Below, in pieces: positions 9,110 to 19,390 of a stretch of 64,000 nt of DNA. Location of the stretch: contig CBDHFQ010000020.1 of NCBI GenBank assembly GCA_965262565.1, forward strand, positions 248,001-312,000. Reading direction: 5' to 3'. The notes beneath the pieces are model-generated. The model worked only from the letters and a program-made list of their open reading frames with translations, had not been told where the DNA came from and did no database searches. The first letter of the stretch is position 1. Every line of letters starts with the position of its first letter. Source of the DNA: CBDHFQ01 sp965262565 (GTDB taxonomy: Bacteria; Bacteroidota; Bacteroidia; J057). Position numbers and translations under genes: made by a program.

Positions 9110-9464
9110 CTTGTTAATTGTAAACCGATAAAATCTAGATGTTTATCACCGATAACACCAGATAACTGTATCAAAATTAATGAATAAATTATCTGAACCT
9201 GAAATTACTAATAATGCACCTTATAAAAAATTTTCTATTAAAAATAGGAAATGCTTTAAAGGTACTTAAACGTTAAAGTTTAAAGTTCTATTAGTGTAGA
9301 AGGAAATAATAGGAGAAAGTCACAGCTTAAACCAGAAGGTTTAAATCTTTTTTATTTAACGTTCCGTACTCTCTAAGCATTGTATTTCATACAAAATAAT
9401 CCTTGGTTAGCAATTTGAAATGATTAAGATTGTATTTTAAGTCAAAAAATATATTCAATAAGGT
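9110..9464. other. Intergenic region, 355 bp, between divergent genes
   Basis: Very AT-rich, no reading frame of note. It contains a terminator-like hairpin (TTAAACC at 9327-9333, AGAA loop, GGTTTAA at 9338-9344, then ATC and six T) on the plus strand, about 110 bases upstream of the mlaD start. The rest presumably holds promoters for the two divergent genes; no exact TAnnTTTG box was picked out. Confidence 0.4.
9327..9353 (+). terminator. Terminator-like hairpin with T-tract upstream of mlaD
   Basis: A 7-bp perfect stem, TTAAACC/GGTTTAA, with an AGAA tetraloop, is followed by ATCTTTTTT. No plus-strand gene precedes it, because the gene at 8147-9109 is on the other strand. It could end a short unannotated transcript or act as a leader attenuator. 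The stem is AT-rich and may be chance. Confidence 0.3.
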
Positions 9465-10457
9465 TTGAAAATCAGAAAAGAAGTACTATTCGGATTATTT
9501 TCATTAGGGGCCCTTATCTTGTTTTGGGTCGGTATTAATTATCTCAAAGGGTCTAAATTATTCGGAAAACCCTTCGTTTTATATTCAAAATATGAAAATG
9601 TTCAGGGATTAGTTAGAGGTAACCCTATTACGATAAATGGTCTAAGGGTAGGAAAAATTGGAGATTTACGCCTTGATCTTTCGGAAGGTATTGCGATAGT
9701 AAAGTTGGAGTTTGATAATTATATGGAGATTCCTTTGAATTCGGTTGCGATGATATATAGCACAGATTTATTGGGATCTAAAGGTGTTCAAATCAGGGTC
9801 AATGCGGAAACTCCTTCCCAAAAATACTATAAAGATCAAGATTTTATTGAAGGAGTACAGGAAGAAAGTATTTTGACCAAGGCTGAAGATTTGTTACCTG
9901 AAGGAACAAAAATCCTTATAGAACTCAGTAGGTTGGCCAGTGACCTAAATCAAATTACTTCATCTATCAGACAATTAATAAATGATCCTCAGGGAAGGGA
10001 CGCTATTGCTGTAACCTTGGAAGAGACAAAACAATCTGCCATAAATATCCGATCTATATCGGAGCAAGTAGATAGCGTCATGAATGTCTTCGGTGGAATT
10101 AGTCAGAAGTCGTTAAGTATTGTCAGCGCATTAGAAGATAGAAACAGTGATATTCAGGGTATTATTAGTAATGTAAGAGTTACGACAGACTCATTTAAGG
10201 CGACCTCCAGTGAAATTAAATCTTTAATCACAGATGCAAGTGCCGCGATGGGCAGCGTAGAAGAAATATTTAGTAAAATGGATACGAGTGATGGGACTCT
10301 TGGATTATTATTGAATGACAGAATTCTTTATGATTCCCTATTGACTACCACCGCAAATGTTAACGCTTTAATTAAAGAAGTAAATTCACATCCAGGAAGA
10401 TTTTTTGACGATCTCAAGATTTATTTAATTGAAAGGAAAAAGAAGAGAGGAGACTAA
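9465..10457 (+). CDS. MCE/MlaD-family lipid transport protein
   Basis: 330 residues from a TTG start (KIRKEVLFGLF). One N-terminal membrane helix (~7-25) is followed by an MCE domain (~35-120) with the typical VQGLVRGNPITINGLRVGKIGDLRL segment. After it comes a long helical region (~140-320), as in MlaD relatives that form periplasmic hexamers or tunnels. The family moves phospholipids between inner and outer membrane with an ABC transporter (MlaE/MlaF), which is not seen in this window. The gene ends 1 base before the stop of the converging DUF2062 gene. Confidence 0.88.
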   Translation: MKIRKEVLFGLFSLGALILFWVGINYLKGSKLFGKPFVLYSKYENVQGLVRGNPITINGLRVGKIGDLRLDLSEGIAIVKLEFDNYMEIPLNSVAMIYSTDLLGSKGVQIRVNAETPSQKYYKDQDFIEGVQEESILTKAEDLLPEGTKILIELSRLASDLNQITSSIRQLINDPQGRDAIAVTLEETKQSAINIRSISEQVDSVMNVFGGISQKSLSIVSALEDRNSDIQGIISNVRVTTDSFKATSSEIKSLITDASAAMGSVEEIFSKMDTSDGTLGLLLNDRILYDSLLTTTANVNALIKEVNSHPGRFFDDLKIYLIERKKKRGD

Positions 10458-10458
10458 T

Positions 10459-10920
10459 CTATTTGCAATTTCTGTTTTTCTTAGAAGGAGGGATATAGAT
10501 AAATAAGGTATAAGAACATATTCCGGCTACCACAGCTGCTATCGGTGCCAACAAAAAGCTTCCTATCAAATATTGGTACAAATAATCAGTAAAATCATCA
10601 AAGGTTAAGTTCATATTAAACGTTAACACCTGAGCATCCTCCATAAGCATTCCCCCTACTATGAAACTGGCATAGAGGATAAACGGTGTGACGGGAAACA
10701 TGCTTATACTTACAGATAGCAAGACTATGCCTTTATGTAATTTTAACAGATGGGCAGCAGCTAAGGCAGCTATTGTTTGGACTGACCAAATAGGCAGAAT
10801 AGAAAAGAAAATGCCTAAAGCGATAGAAAGTGCCTTTTTCTGCGGAGAAATATCTTTCTGTAATAATTGGAATTTTATAAGCCGCCAGGAACGTTCTATG
10901 ATAGTTCTTAATTTGTTCAC
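10459..10920 (-). CDS. DUF2062 membrane protein
   Basis: 153 residues with the DUF2062 signature: ALSIALGIFFSILPIWSVQTIAA (shortened here as LGIFFSILPIW) and a following VLLSVSISMFPVTPF segment. Two to four hydrophobic helices are separated by a short loop, with a basic C-terminus. DUF2062 proteins are small inner-membrane proteins of unknown function, sometimes found next to or fused with glycosyltransferases. No such gene is adjacent here. It is convergent with the MCE gene. Confidence 0.85.
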   Translation of the reverse strand: MNKLRTIIERSWRLIKFQLLQKDISPQKKALSIALGIFFSILPIWSVQTIAALAAAHLLKLHKGIVLLSVSISMFPVTPFILYASFIVGGMLMEDAQVLTFNMNLTFDDFTDYLYQYLIGSFLLAPIAAVVAGICSYTLFIYIPPSKKNRNCK

Positions 10921-11065
10921 TAAGCTGAATATGATAAAATGGGCCTAAGAGAATTTATTTTTACTTATTTATACCATATTTGGCATACATTTTCGGTCTT
11001 ATCTAAATGAACGTATATTTTCTCTAATAGGTGCCGAAAAATTAAAGCATAAGCTTACTCGTAGT

Positions 11066-12322
11066 ATGAATAGCACGCCACAGACTATTGCCATTGTAGG
11101 TGAAGGACCAGCAGCGAATATCCTTGGTAGTTTACTATCTGAACAGGGACTTAAGGTGGCGATATTTAGTGAAGGCCAACATATATCTCCCGACATTGGA
11201 GAGACGCTACAACCTGCTATTATTCCCTCGCTCAAAGCATTGGATTTGGAGGATTTTCTAAGGCCTACCAGTATGAGAAACTCTGGAGTGTCAGTTTGTT
11301 TGGATGAAAATATAGCAGTGGATTTTTTGTTTGAAAAATTTAAAAGTAAGTATCCACAATACGCTTATCATATCCCTGGTCATCTCCTGGATGCAGTATT
11401 AAGGCAGGCTACCAAAAAATATGGTGTTCCTTCATTTATTTGTCCAGTTCATATAACATATGATGAAAAAAATGATCAATTAACACTTGCAGAGAAGACT
11501 CTGGCAGCCTCCGATAATTTTTTTTCTGCTCCTCCCGACCTCATTATTGTGGCTTCCGATGAAGTGCCCTTACCTGAAAATATGGAGCTAGAAAAGGAAG
11601 ACTTCAGTAGAAAGGAACACATATTAACTGCCTGCCACGATGGGGTAGTACTTAAGTATAAGACAAATCTTCATATAGATAGATATAGGCATGGATGGGG
11701 ATGGCGTATCCCTTTGCCAGGTAGAGAGGAATTGGGGATCATTGCATCTGAGGAGTTACTAATTTCGATGGGAACAACGATTGAAGAGCAGTATGATACC
11801 TTCCTGGCTAAAGATCCGTTTCTCGCATGGGCCACAAGGTATGCCCGAAGATTAAGCCCTGTTAGTATGCAGCCATATCATTCCTACATCCATCATCGGA
11901 TAAAAGGAAGTAATTGGTTATTAATTGGGTCGTCAGCTGCCTATATCGATCCCATATTTTCCAATCAGGCCGCGTTATCCATAAAAAGTGCTGTAATGTT
12001 AGCTGAAGCATTGAGTAAAAAATCTCAAGGTGGCCTCTTAAAGTTTCAGGAAGAATATCTGGCTGAATTATATATGTGGCAAAGGATCTTGGATCTTTGG
12101 TATGATGGGAGATTGGCAAGTTTGTTTCGATTAGGAAAAAACAGGTCTCATGTTATTATAGGGAAAATGATTAATTATCATATTTCCAAACATATGGGAA
12201 GAATTTTTACCGGAGAGATGAACCAATCTAGCTATAGCAGAAACTTATTATGGTTTGTAACTGATTATGGTTTGAATGGAATGGTAGGTAGAGATCCTGC
12301 TAAATGGGCCATAAATAAATAG
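11066..12322 (+). CDS. Flavin-dependent oxidoreductase, tryptophan-halogenase-like
   Basis: 418 residues. The N-terminal dinucleotide fold has GEGPAA at 12-17, a variant of GxGxxG. GETLQPA at 45-51 corresponds to the GES/GET-LxP element of flavin-dependent halogenases. The sequence GWGWRIP has the WxWxIP pattern at 211-216, the classic halogenase signature that shields the flavin from acting as a monooxygenase. A later FAD-binding segment, LLIGSSAAYIDPIFSNQAALS, resembles the GDAAxxxDPxxSxG motif. It is shorter than tryptophan halogenases (~500 residues) and has no biosynthetic neighbours. Known from the family: FADH2-dependent halogenation or oxidation. The substrate is unknown, and a non-halogenating oxidoreductase is equally possible. 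Confidence 0.75.
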   Translation: MNSTPQTIAIVGEGPAANILGSLLSEQGLKVAIFSEGQHISPDIGETLQPAIIPSLKALDLEDFLRPTSMRNSGVSVCLDENIAVDFLFEKFKSKYPQYAYHIPGHLLDAVLRQATKKYGVPSFICPVHITYDEKNDQLTLAEKTLAASDNFFSAPPDLIIVASDEVPLPENMELEKEDFSRKEHILTACHDGVVLKYKTNLHIDRYRHGWGWRIPLPGREELGIIASEELLISMGTTIEEQYDTFLAKDPFLAWATRYARRLSPVSMQPYHSYIHHRIKGSNWLLIGSSAAYIDPIFSNQAALSIKSAVMLAEALSKKSQGGLLKFQEEYLAELYMWQRILDLWYDGRLASLFRLGKNRSHVIIGKMINYHISKHMGRIFTGEMNQSSYSRNLLWFVTDYGLNGMVGRDPAKWAINK

Positions 12323-12348
12323 ATCTAATCTCAGGGAGAATAAAGGAC

Positions 12349-12374
12349 AAAAAAACATCCCCATAAAGGGGATG
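12349..12374 (-). terminator. Intrinsic terminator of rpoD
   Basis: Perfect 7-bp stem CATCCCC/GGGGATG with a 5-base loop. On the minus strand it is followed directly by seven T (complement of 12349-12355). It sits 8 bases beyond the rpoD stop. Confidence 0.85.
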
Positions 12375-12381
12375 CAATCTA

Positions 12382-13248
12382 TTAACCTAAATATGTTTTT
12401 AATCCTTTTGACCTGGAAGTATGCCTAAGTCTTCGAATAGCCTTTTCTTTAATTTGGCGTACCCTCTCTCTGGTCAAATCAAATTTTTCACCAATTTCTT
12501 CTAGCGTCAAAGAGTGCTCAACGCCTATTCCGAAATAAAGACGGATGACTTCTGCTTCTCTTTGGGTTAAGGTACTTAGTGCACGCTCTACCTCTTTACT
12601 TAAACTTTCGTTGATAAGTTCATTATCGGGATTAGGTTCTGCATCATTCTCTAATACGTCCAACAACCTATTTTCTTCTCCCTGAACAAATGGTGCATCA
12701 ACAGAAACATGCCTCCCAGATATTTTTAGGGTATCGGAGATTTCATCTTCACTCATATTATCCAATACTTCTGAAATCTCTTCTGGAGAAGGCTCACGTT
12801 CAAACTCCTGCTCAAGTTTAGAAAAGGCTTTACCAATTTTGTTTAATGCTCCCACACGATTCAGTGGTAAGCGGACAATTCTTGACTGTTCTGCCAAAGC
12901 TTGAAGAATACTTTGACGTATCCACCAAACTGCATATGATATAAACTTAAAGCCACGTGTTTCGTCGAACCGTTTTGCAGCTTTAATTAACCCCAAATTA
13001 CCTTCGTTAATTAAGTCTCCAAGAGATAAGCCCTGATTTTGATACTGCTTCGCTACTGAAACGACAAAACGCAAGTTTGCTTTTGTTAACTTTTCCAAGG
13101 CAACCTGATCTCCCTGCTTAATTCTACGAGCCAATTCCACTTCTTCATCAGGTGTAAGCAATTCTACCTTTCCAATCTCTTGCAAATACTTATCCAGTGA
13201 CTGTGATTCACGATTGGTAATTTGCTTACTAATTTTGAGCTGTCTCAT
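12382..13248 (-). CDS. rpoD: RNA polymerase primary sigma factor (Bacteroidota RpoD/SigA type)
   Basis: 288 residues. The short form without the large region 1.1 and non-conserved region is characteristic of Bacteroidota. Region 1.2 starts at SLDKYLQEIG. Region 2 holds NLRFVVSVAKQY, GDLINEGNLGLIKA and the -10-recognition helix FKFISYAVWWIRQSI. Region 4 has the helix-turn-helix TLEEIGEKFDLTRERVRQIKE. It directs core polymerase to housekeeping promoters (TTTG/TAnnTTTG in this phylum). It is a single gene with its own terminator, and 363 bases of upstream sequence before the divergent phosphorylase. Confidence 0.96.
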   Translation of the reverse strand: MRQLKISKQITNRESQSLDKYLQEIGKVELLTPDEEVELARRIKQGDQVALEKLTKANLRFVVSVAKQYQNQGLSLGDLINEGNLGLIKAAKRFDETRGFKFISYAVWWIRQSILQALAEQSRIVRLPLNRVGALNKIGKAFSKLEQEFEREPSPEEISEVLDNMSEDEISDTLKISGRHVSVDAPFVQGEENRLLDVLENDAEPNPDNELINESLSKEVERALSTLTQREAEVIRLYFGIGVEHSLTLEEIGEKFDLTRERVRQIKEKAIRRLRHTSRSKGLKTYLG

Positions 13249-13611
13249 GTATCGCTTTGTATAAAATTTCTATAATATGGCAAGCTTAAGATTATAACTA
13301 ACATTTATGCCTTCCCACCTTTTCAACAGGCGAAAATATTCGCTTTTTAAGTTAGTTGCAAATACTATTTCACCTCTATATGACCTTGGTATGTAGTAAA
13401 AGGTCACTTTTTTATAAATAAAAAGCTAAAAACGCTATAATCCCCTAAAGCTACTAAATATATACTTCCTAAGACTGACAAAGGTTATAACGGATTTACA
13501 CTTATTTTATGATTATCAGGTAGATTAGTGTTACATTACCTTCTATAAAATACGATTTATTCTTTCGAATTCAGATAACAATCTTAAAAAATCACATTTT
13601 GTGAACGGTCT
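13249..13611. other. Intergenic region, 363 bp, between divergent rpoD and nucleoside phosphorylase
   Basis: No gene-like frame on either strand. AT-rich with several T- and A-tracts. It must contain the rpoD promoter (minus) and the phosphorylase promoter (plus), but I found no unambiguous TAnnTTTG box with a spaced TTG. Confidence 0.4.
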
Positions 13612-14496
13612 ATGGGGTCTTCGGAAATCATCCGGAATAATGACGGTAGTATTTACCACTTAAATTTACTTCCTGAAGAAGTGGCTTCTAGTATCATCCT
13701 GGTAGGTGATCCTCAAAGAGTAGGATTGATTAGTAAGCATTTTGATAAAATGGAGGTAAAGAAACAGCATCGAGAGTTTCATACACATACGGGAAGATTT
13801 CAGGATAGGAGAATTTCTGTCATATCCACTGGAATTGGAACGGACAATATAGATATTGTTCTGAATGAGCTTTATGCATTAGTACATTTGGATTGGTCCT
13901 CTCTCGAAGTAAAAAAAGAGATGAAAGCCATTAAGATACTTCGGCTGGGTACCTGTGGTGCTTTGCAAGCAGATCTGCCCGTAGGTAGACATATAGCTAC
14001 CCGATTCGCTGTAGGGATTGGTGGGTTAATGCACTATTATTTGCGTCCTTCAAACCCTTTGCTGGAAACCTTTGAAGCAGAGCTTGAAAGATATGTAAAT
14101 AAAGTAAAAGGTATTCCCACTCGTCCATATGGTGCCATATCTTCTTCTTCTTTTTTCCAGACGATCCAAACGCATCATTCGCACCTAAAATGGGGAATAA
14201 CACTTACCTCTTCCGGTTTTTATGGACCCCAGGGACGGCAAATCGGATATGTTCGCTCCACTATTCCCGATCTGGTAGAAAAAGTTGCCACCTTTTCATT
14301 TCGCGATTTTCGCTTATTAAATATGGAAATGGAGACCGCTGGAATTTATGGATTGTCCGAGATCATGGGATTTGAAGCTGGATCGATTTCTGCCGTTCTG
14401 GCTAATAGAAAGACAAATGTCTTTGCGTCTAACCCCCAAAAAATAGTTGAAGACCTGATTATTACAGGTCTTCAAGTCATGGCTTCATGGAAATAA
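13612..14496 (+). CDS. Nucleoside phosphorylase, uridine-phosphorylase-like
   Basis: 294 residues, PNP_UDP_1 family. The N-terminal phosphate-binding ILVGDPQRVGLIS is at ~33-45, STGIGTDNIDIVLNEL follows near 85, and LRLGTCGALQ near 115 is the conserved glycine loop. NMEMETAGIYGLSE near 240 carries the substrate-contacting Glu-Met-Glu set of uridine and purine phosphorylases. The enzyme splits nucleosides with phosphate into base and ribose-1-phosphate for salvage. The exact base specificity cannot be read with certainty. It is convergent with gcvP, 26 bases apart. Confidence 0.88.
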   Translation: MGSSEIIRNNDGSIYHLNLLPEEVASSIILVGDPQRVGLISKHFDKMEVKKQHREFHTHTGRFQDRRISVISTGIGTDNIDIVLNELYALVHLDWSSLEVKKEMKAIKILRLGTCGALQADLPVGRHIATRFAVGIGGLMHYYLRPSNPLLETFEAELERYVNKVKGIPTRPYGAISSSSFFQTIQTHHSHLKWGITLTSSGFYGPQGRQIGYVRSTIPDLVEKVATFSFRDFRLLNMEMETAGIYGLSEIMGFEAGSISAVLANRKTNVFASNPQKIVEDLIITGLQVMASWK

Positions 14497-14522
14497 TTAT
14501 TTGATTCTATCCATTGGCGATA

Positions 14523-17445
14523 TTAACTATTGCTAATAGCTTCCGTTTGATATGAAGCTATATCTGGACAGGTACACACTAAATTTCTATCTCCATATCC
14601 GTTATCAATTCGGGAAACCGAAGGCCAAAATTTATTTTGTTGATCCACACCTGTAGGGTAGGCAGCTTCTTTACGACTATAACCGTGTTCCCATTCGTCA
14701 GCTGTTACCTCTATCAATGTGTGGGGAGCATTTTTTAGCATGTTATCTTGCTCATTGGCCAACCCTAATTCAACAGCTTTTATTTCTTCTCTTATACTGA
14801 TCATTGCATCGCAAAACCTGTCTAATTCTGCTAGAGGTTCACTTTCTGTAGGTTCTATCATGATCGTTCCAGGAACTGGCCAGGAAACTGTGGGCGCATG
14901 AAATCCATAATCTATAAGCCTTTTAGTGATATCATCTACCTCTAATCCTGCTTTCTGTTTAAATTCACGTAGATCGATAATAAATTCGTGGGCTACCCTG
15001 CCATTTTCTCCCTGGAATAATACTGAATAACTACTCTCCAGTCTACTTTTCATGTAATTGGCATTGATAATAGCATATCGGGTAGAATCAATCAAGCCTT
15101 CTTTCCCCAGCAAATAAATATAAGCCAAAGAAATTAACAGGATGCTAGCACTTCCATATGGAGTTGCGGCAATGGCCGTGATTCCTCTTTGACCTCCTGT
15201 AGGTATAATAGGATGCTTGGGTAGGAAAGGACCTAAATGACTGGCAACACAAATAGGGCCCATACCTGGGCCTCCTCCTCCATGGGGGATGCTAAAGGTC
15301 TTATGCAGATTTAAGTGGCACACATCAGCTCCAATATGCGCCGGATGAGTCAATCCTACCTGGGCATTCATATTGGCCCCGTCCATATAAACCTGACCTC
15401 CATGAGAATGAATAATATGTGAGATTTCTTTGATATTTGATTCAAATACTCCGTGGGTAGATGGGTAAGTGATCATCAGGCAAGCAAGAGAAGAGCTGTA
15501 TTGTTCAGCTTTTTCTGTTAGGTCTGATACATCGATATTGCCCATTTCATCACATTGAACAACGACTACTTTCATTCCTGCCATCACAGCACTGGCAGGA
15601 TTCGTTCCATGAGCAGAGGAAGGAATTAAAGCGATATTTCTGTGGGCTTCACCATTATTTTCATGGAAAGCACGAATGACCATTAATCCAGCATATTCTC
15701 CCTGAGCACCAGAGTTTGGTTGAAAGGAGATATTTGAAAAGCCCGTAATAGTACATAGGGCCTCCCCTAATAAATGGATTACCCTTTGATACCCTCCTGT
15801 TTGATTAATCGGAGCAAAAGGGTGTATTCCTGCAAATTCTGGAAAAGAAACTGGAATGAGCTGAGTAGCTGCATTTAGTTTCATCGTACATGAACCCAAT
15901 GGAATCATGGCCGATGTTAATGACAAATCTTTTTTCTCCAATTTTTTAATGTACCGCATCATCGCTGTTTCTGAATGATAGCTATTGAAGATGGGGTGAG
16001 TCAAGTAATCAGACGTACGGTCAAAAGATTGATCCCAATTCGGCCTGGAAAAAGAACCCTCGTGAATAGATGTTTGAACATCTGCATCTTCAGAAGGTAT
16101 AGAACGCAGGGTCAAAAATGCATTTAAGATTCGGATCAGTTTCGATGGATTCGTGGTTTCGTCCAAAGAAATCTGTACTGCCTGTTCTGTGTAATAGAAA
16201 TTCATTCTCCCATCAATAGCTATTTCCCTCAAGCGGTTCAGTTCTTCTTTACTCTGGAGTTCGATTCTAAGGGTATCAAAAAAAAGCTTGATGTACCACA
16301 TTGAATCCATGTTTAACTAACAAAGTTGCTAATGATTGAGTGAGATGATGAATGTAAAGTGCTATAGCCTTCAACTGCTTTGGGCCATGGTACACCGCAT
16401 ACATACTCGCCATAATAGCTAACAGTGCCTGCGCAGTACAAATATTAGATGTAGCCTTATCTCTTCTGATATGTTGCTCTCTGGTCTGTAGGGCCATACG
16501 TAAGGCCTGGTGATTGTGTTTATCTACAGAGACTCCGATAATACGACCGGGGATCATCCTGGTGAACGTTTGAGTCGTAGCAAAATAGGCTGCATGGGGA
16601 CCTCCATATCCCATAGGAACACCAAAGCGTTGGGTGGAACCAACAGCTACATCAGCCTGAAAAGTGGCCGGCTCTTTAAGGACCATGAGACTCATGATAT
16701 CTGAAGCTACGATCAGAAAGCTATCCTGCTGATGAAGGCGATCCGAAAGCTGTTGATAATCGCGAACTCGTCCCTCTTTATCTGGATATTGAACAATTGC
16801 GGCGAAAACTTCTTCTCCTGGTTGTTGATTTTCAATATCTTCTACAACGACCACTTCCAGACCTAATCCCTTTGCACGAGTAGTAATTACATCGATGGTC
16901 TGTGGAAAACATTCACTAGATACCCATACCTGGTGAGAAGAATTTTTCTGATTTTTTAATTCTGTAATGATAGGTCATGCTCATCGCTTCAGCCGCTGCA
17001 GTAGCTTCATCCAGCAAAGATGCATTTGCTACAGCTAAACCCGTCAAGTCGCTGACATCGTCTGAAAATTGAGTAATGCTTCCAACCTTCCTTGCGATAT
17101 TTCCGCTTGATAGGGAGTATACTGGGTATACCAACCTGGATTTTCGAAAATATTTCTTTTAATGACAGAGGGCGTAATTACATCATAATAGCCCATCCCA
17201 ATATAGCTGTCAAACAGCTCATTTTTTTCCGCTAATTCCCTGATCCATTGAAGGAACTCATATTCACTCTTTGCTTCTGGCAAATCTTCCATTTCTTCAG
17301 GAGAAATTCTTATGTCTGAAGGAATTGTTTCCCGAATAAGTTCTTCCCAGTCGTTGATTCCCAATTGTCGCTGAATTTGCGTCGCTTCTTCAATCGTTGG
17401 CCCTATATGTCTGTTAACAAAGGTATCCGGATGACTTCTTTTCAT
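14523..17445 (-). CDS. gcvP: Glycine dehydrogenase (decarboxylating), P-protein; three frame interruptions
   Basis: The pieces in order are residues 1-~130 (from 17445, FVNRHIGP), then ~130-165, ~165-378 and 379-end. Three single-base errors join them. One base is missing at 17055/17056, one extra T lies in the T6 run at 16952-16957, and one extra A in the A8 run at 16278-16285. After correction the protein has 973 residues, normal for the homodimeric single-chain GcvP. The PLP lysine lies in HLNLHKTFSIPHGGGGPG. P-protein decarboxylates glycine and passes aminomethyl to the lipoyl H-protein. gcvH and gcvT are not in the window. All downstream motifs are intact, so a sequence error is more likely than loss. 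Confidence 0.92.
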
Positions 17446-17718
17446 ATATAGAATTGATCTTTTTTATGTGTAATATAATTTAATATGTATTCAATGTTGA
17501 ACAACACGTATTGTTTTTCGATCGATAAATTTTACAAAAATACATAAGAAATGTTATATATTATATTTAAAGAAAATTAACCTAACTAATTGAACATTGT
17601 TCTATCATAAGCCGATCAACTTATAATTATCCTGGTTTTATCACCTTAGATATTAGGAACCCCTGTTATATATTCCTTACCTTTAGCCATAAATATTTAC
17701 CGTTTTAACTGGTCGGAT

Positions 17719-18380
17719 TTGTTAGACACATTCAAGCATAAAGGGTTGAGAGCTAGAATGGTAGGAGAACTAAGAAACAGAGGTATCTCAGATGAAAGAG
17801 TTCTTGAAGCTATTGAAGCCATTCCACGTCATTTTTTTGTAGAAAATGTGTTTGCGGAGCAGGCGTACGAAGACAGAGCATTGCCCATCCAAGGAGGTCA
17901 AACCATTAGCCAACCCTTTACGGTAGCCTTTCAAACGGAATTACTCCAACTGAAACCCAAAATGAAAGTATTGGAAATTGGGACAGGATCAGGTTATCAG
18001 GCAGCTATACTAGCGCAAATGGGCATGAGAGTGTTTAGTGTAGAATTAAATAATCAACTATACCTTCAAGCTCGAAATATGTTGGAAGAACTTGAATTAA
18101 AAGTGAATCAATATTGTGGTGATGGATCTATGGGCTGGCCAAAATATCAACCATATGAGCGAATTTTAGTTACAGCTGGCAAGTCCGATCATTCCGCGCC
18201 GCCTTAAAAAGACAATTGGGAGTTAAAGGCAGGATGGTTATTCCCGTTGGTACAAGAGAACAACAACGAATGACCTTAGTAGAAAAACAATCTCCCAAAG
18301 AATTTGTCATAACTTCATTGAATACCTTTAAATTTGTTCCTTTGAGAGGAAAATATGGATTTAAAGAGGAAGAACTCTGA
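17719..18380 (+). CDS. pcm: Protein-L-isoaspartate O-methyltransferase; two frame interruptions
   Basis: Repairs isoaspartyl residues using S-adenosylmethionine. TTG start at 17719. The SAM motif VLEIGTGSGYQAAILA is at ~92-107, preceded by QTISQPFTVAFQTELL, the family's substrate-binding signature. The first frame breaks after ILVTAG. Removing one A at 18181-18182 restores SPIIPRRL, and removing one A from the AAAAA at 18206-18210 restores a C-terminus ending in RGKYGFKEEEL. The corrected length is 219 residues, as expected. The gene starts a run of plus-strand genes with holA. Confidence 0.88.
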
Positions 18381-18497
18381 AAGTAAATAAAATTTCACCC
18401 ATACTTGATTCTCTGTACCAAAATTGATTTAGTAAACAGATGATAGGGGTAATTTTTTTATCCTTTATCAACAGAGATGCTTATATTTCTTACACTT

Positions 18498-19336
18498 ATG
18501 ACTAAGGAAATTACATATACGACTGAAAAAGGAAACCAAATTCAGATGAGCCTTTATGGCCCAGATTATGTCAATAAAAGGCCATTGATATTATACTTAC
18601 ACGGATTTAAGGGATTTAAGGACTGGGCATTCGTTCCCTACATAGGTTCATATCTGATAGAAAAAGAATTGACAATGTTAGCATTTAATTTTTCTCACAA
18701 TGGAATAGGGAGTGAGCTGGATCAATTCACTGAACTAGACAAATTTCAGGCAAACACCTTTAGTTTAGAAGTAAAAGAAACGATCGAAATTGTAAAAGCC
18801 ATTACTCAAACAAATATTTTGGGAGATATTGTTGATAGAGAGATAGGCATTTTGGGACATAGTAGAGGAGGAGGGATAGGTTTATTGGCAGCAAGGAAAT
18901 TGCGTGAAGTTTCAGCTATTTGTACCTGGGGGGCAGTATCCACTTTTGATCGCTACGAGAAAAAAAGTGAAACAGAAATGGAAAGAAAAAGGATATCATG
19001 AGGTAGTAAATTCAAGAACAGGGCAGGTACTTAAATTAGGGAAAGAGCTACTAACGGGATTTGGAAAAAAATGTTAAAGGGTCCCTGAATATCTTGGAGG
19101 CCGTAAGGACATTAGAAAAACCTTTTCTTATTCTTCACGGACAACATGATGAAACGGTGCCATTTTACGATGCGGAACAACTTAATATTTATGCTTCTCC
19201 TGAACTAACGAAACTAAGATTAATTCCACAGACAGGACATACATTTGGTGCTAAACATCCCTTTGAAGGAACAAATTCACAACTTGACCTTGCATTGGAA
19301 ACGACCAGCCAATTCTTTTCTCAGTATTTAACTTAA
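18498..19336 (+). CDS. Alpha/beta hydrolase; two frame interruptions
   Basis: The start at 18498 (MTKEITYTTEKGN) is preferred; an ATG 21 bases upstream would add a hydrophobic stub. LYLHGFKGFKDW is the oxyanion-hole strand. GHSRGGG around residue 120 is the nucleophile elbow, ILHGQHDETVP carries the catalytic Asp region and TGHTFGAKHPF the His. The frame is broken by one extra A in the A7 run at 18960-18966 and one in the A7 run at 19065-19071. The corrected length is 278 residues. It is likely a serine esterase or peptidase-like hydrolase of unknown substrate. Confidence 0.8.
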
Positions 19337-19390
19337 TTATAGGTATGTTTATAGTTGGGGTGGAGAGTGGCCCGAAAATAGGAGTTCTAT

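Noticed and set aside
16278..17060. Programmed ribosomal frameshifting in gcvP
   Set aside because: Three unrelated positions in the same gene, and similar breaks in four neighbouring genes, fit sequence errors in runs better. No slippery-site and pseudoknot pattern is evident.
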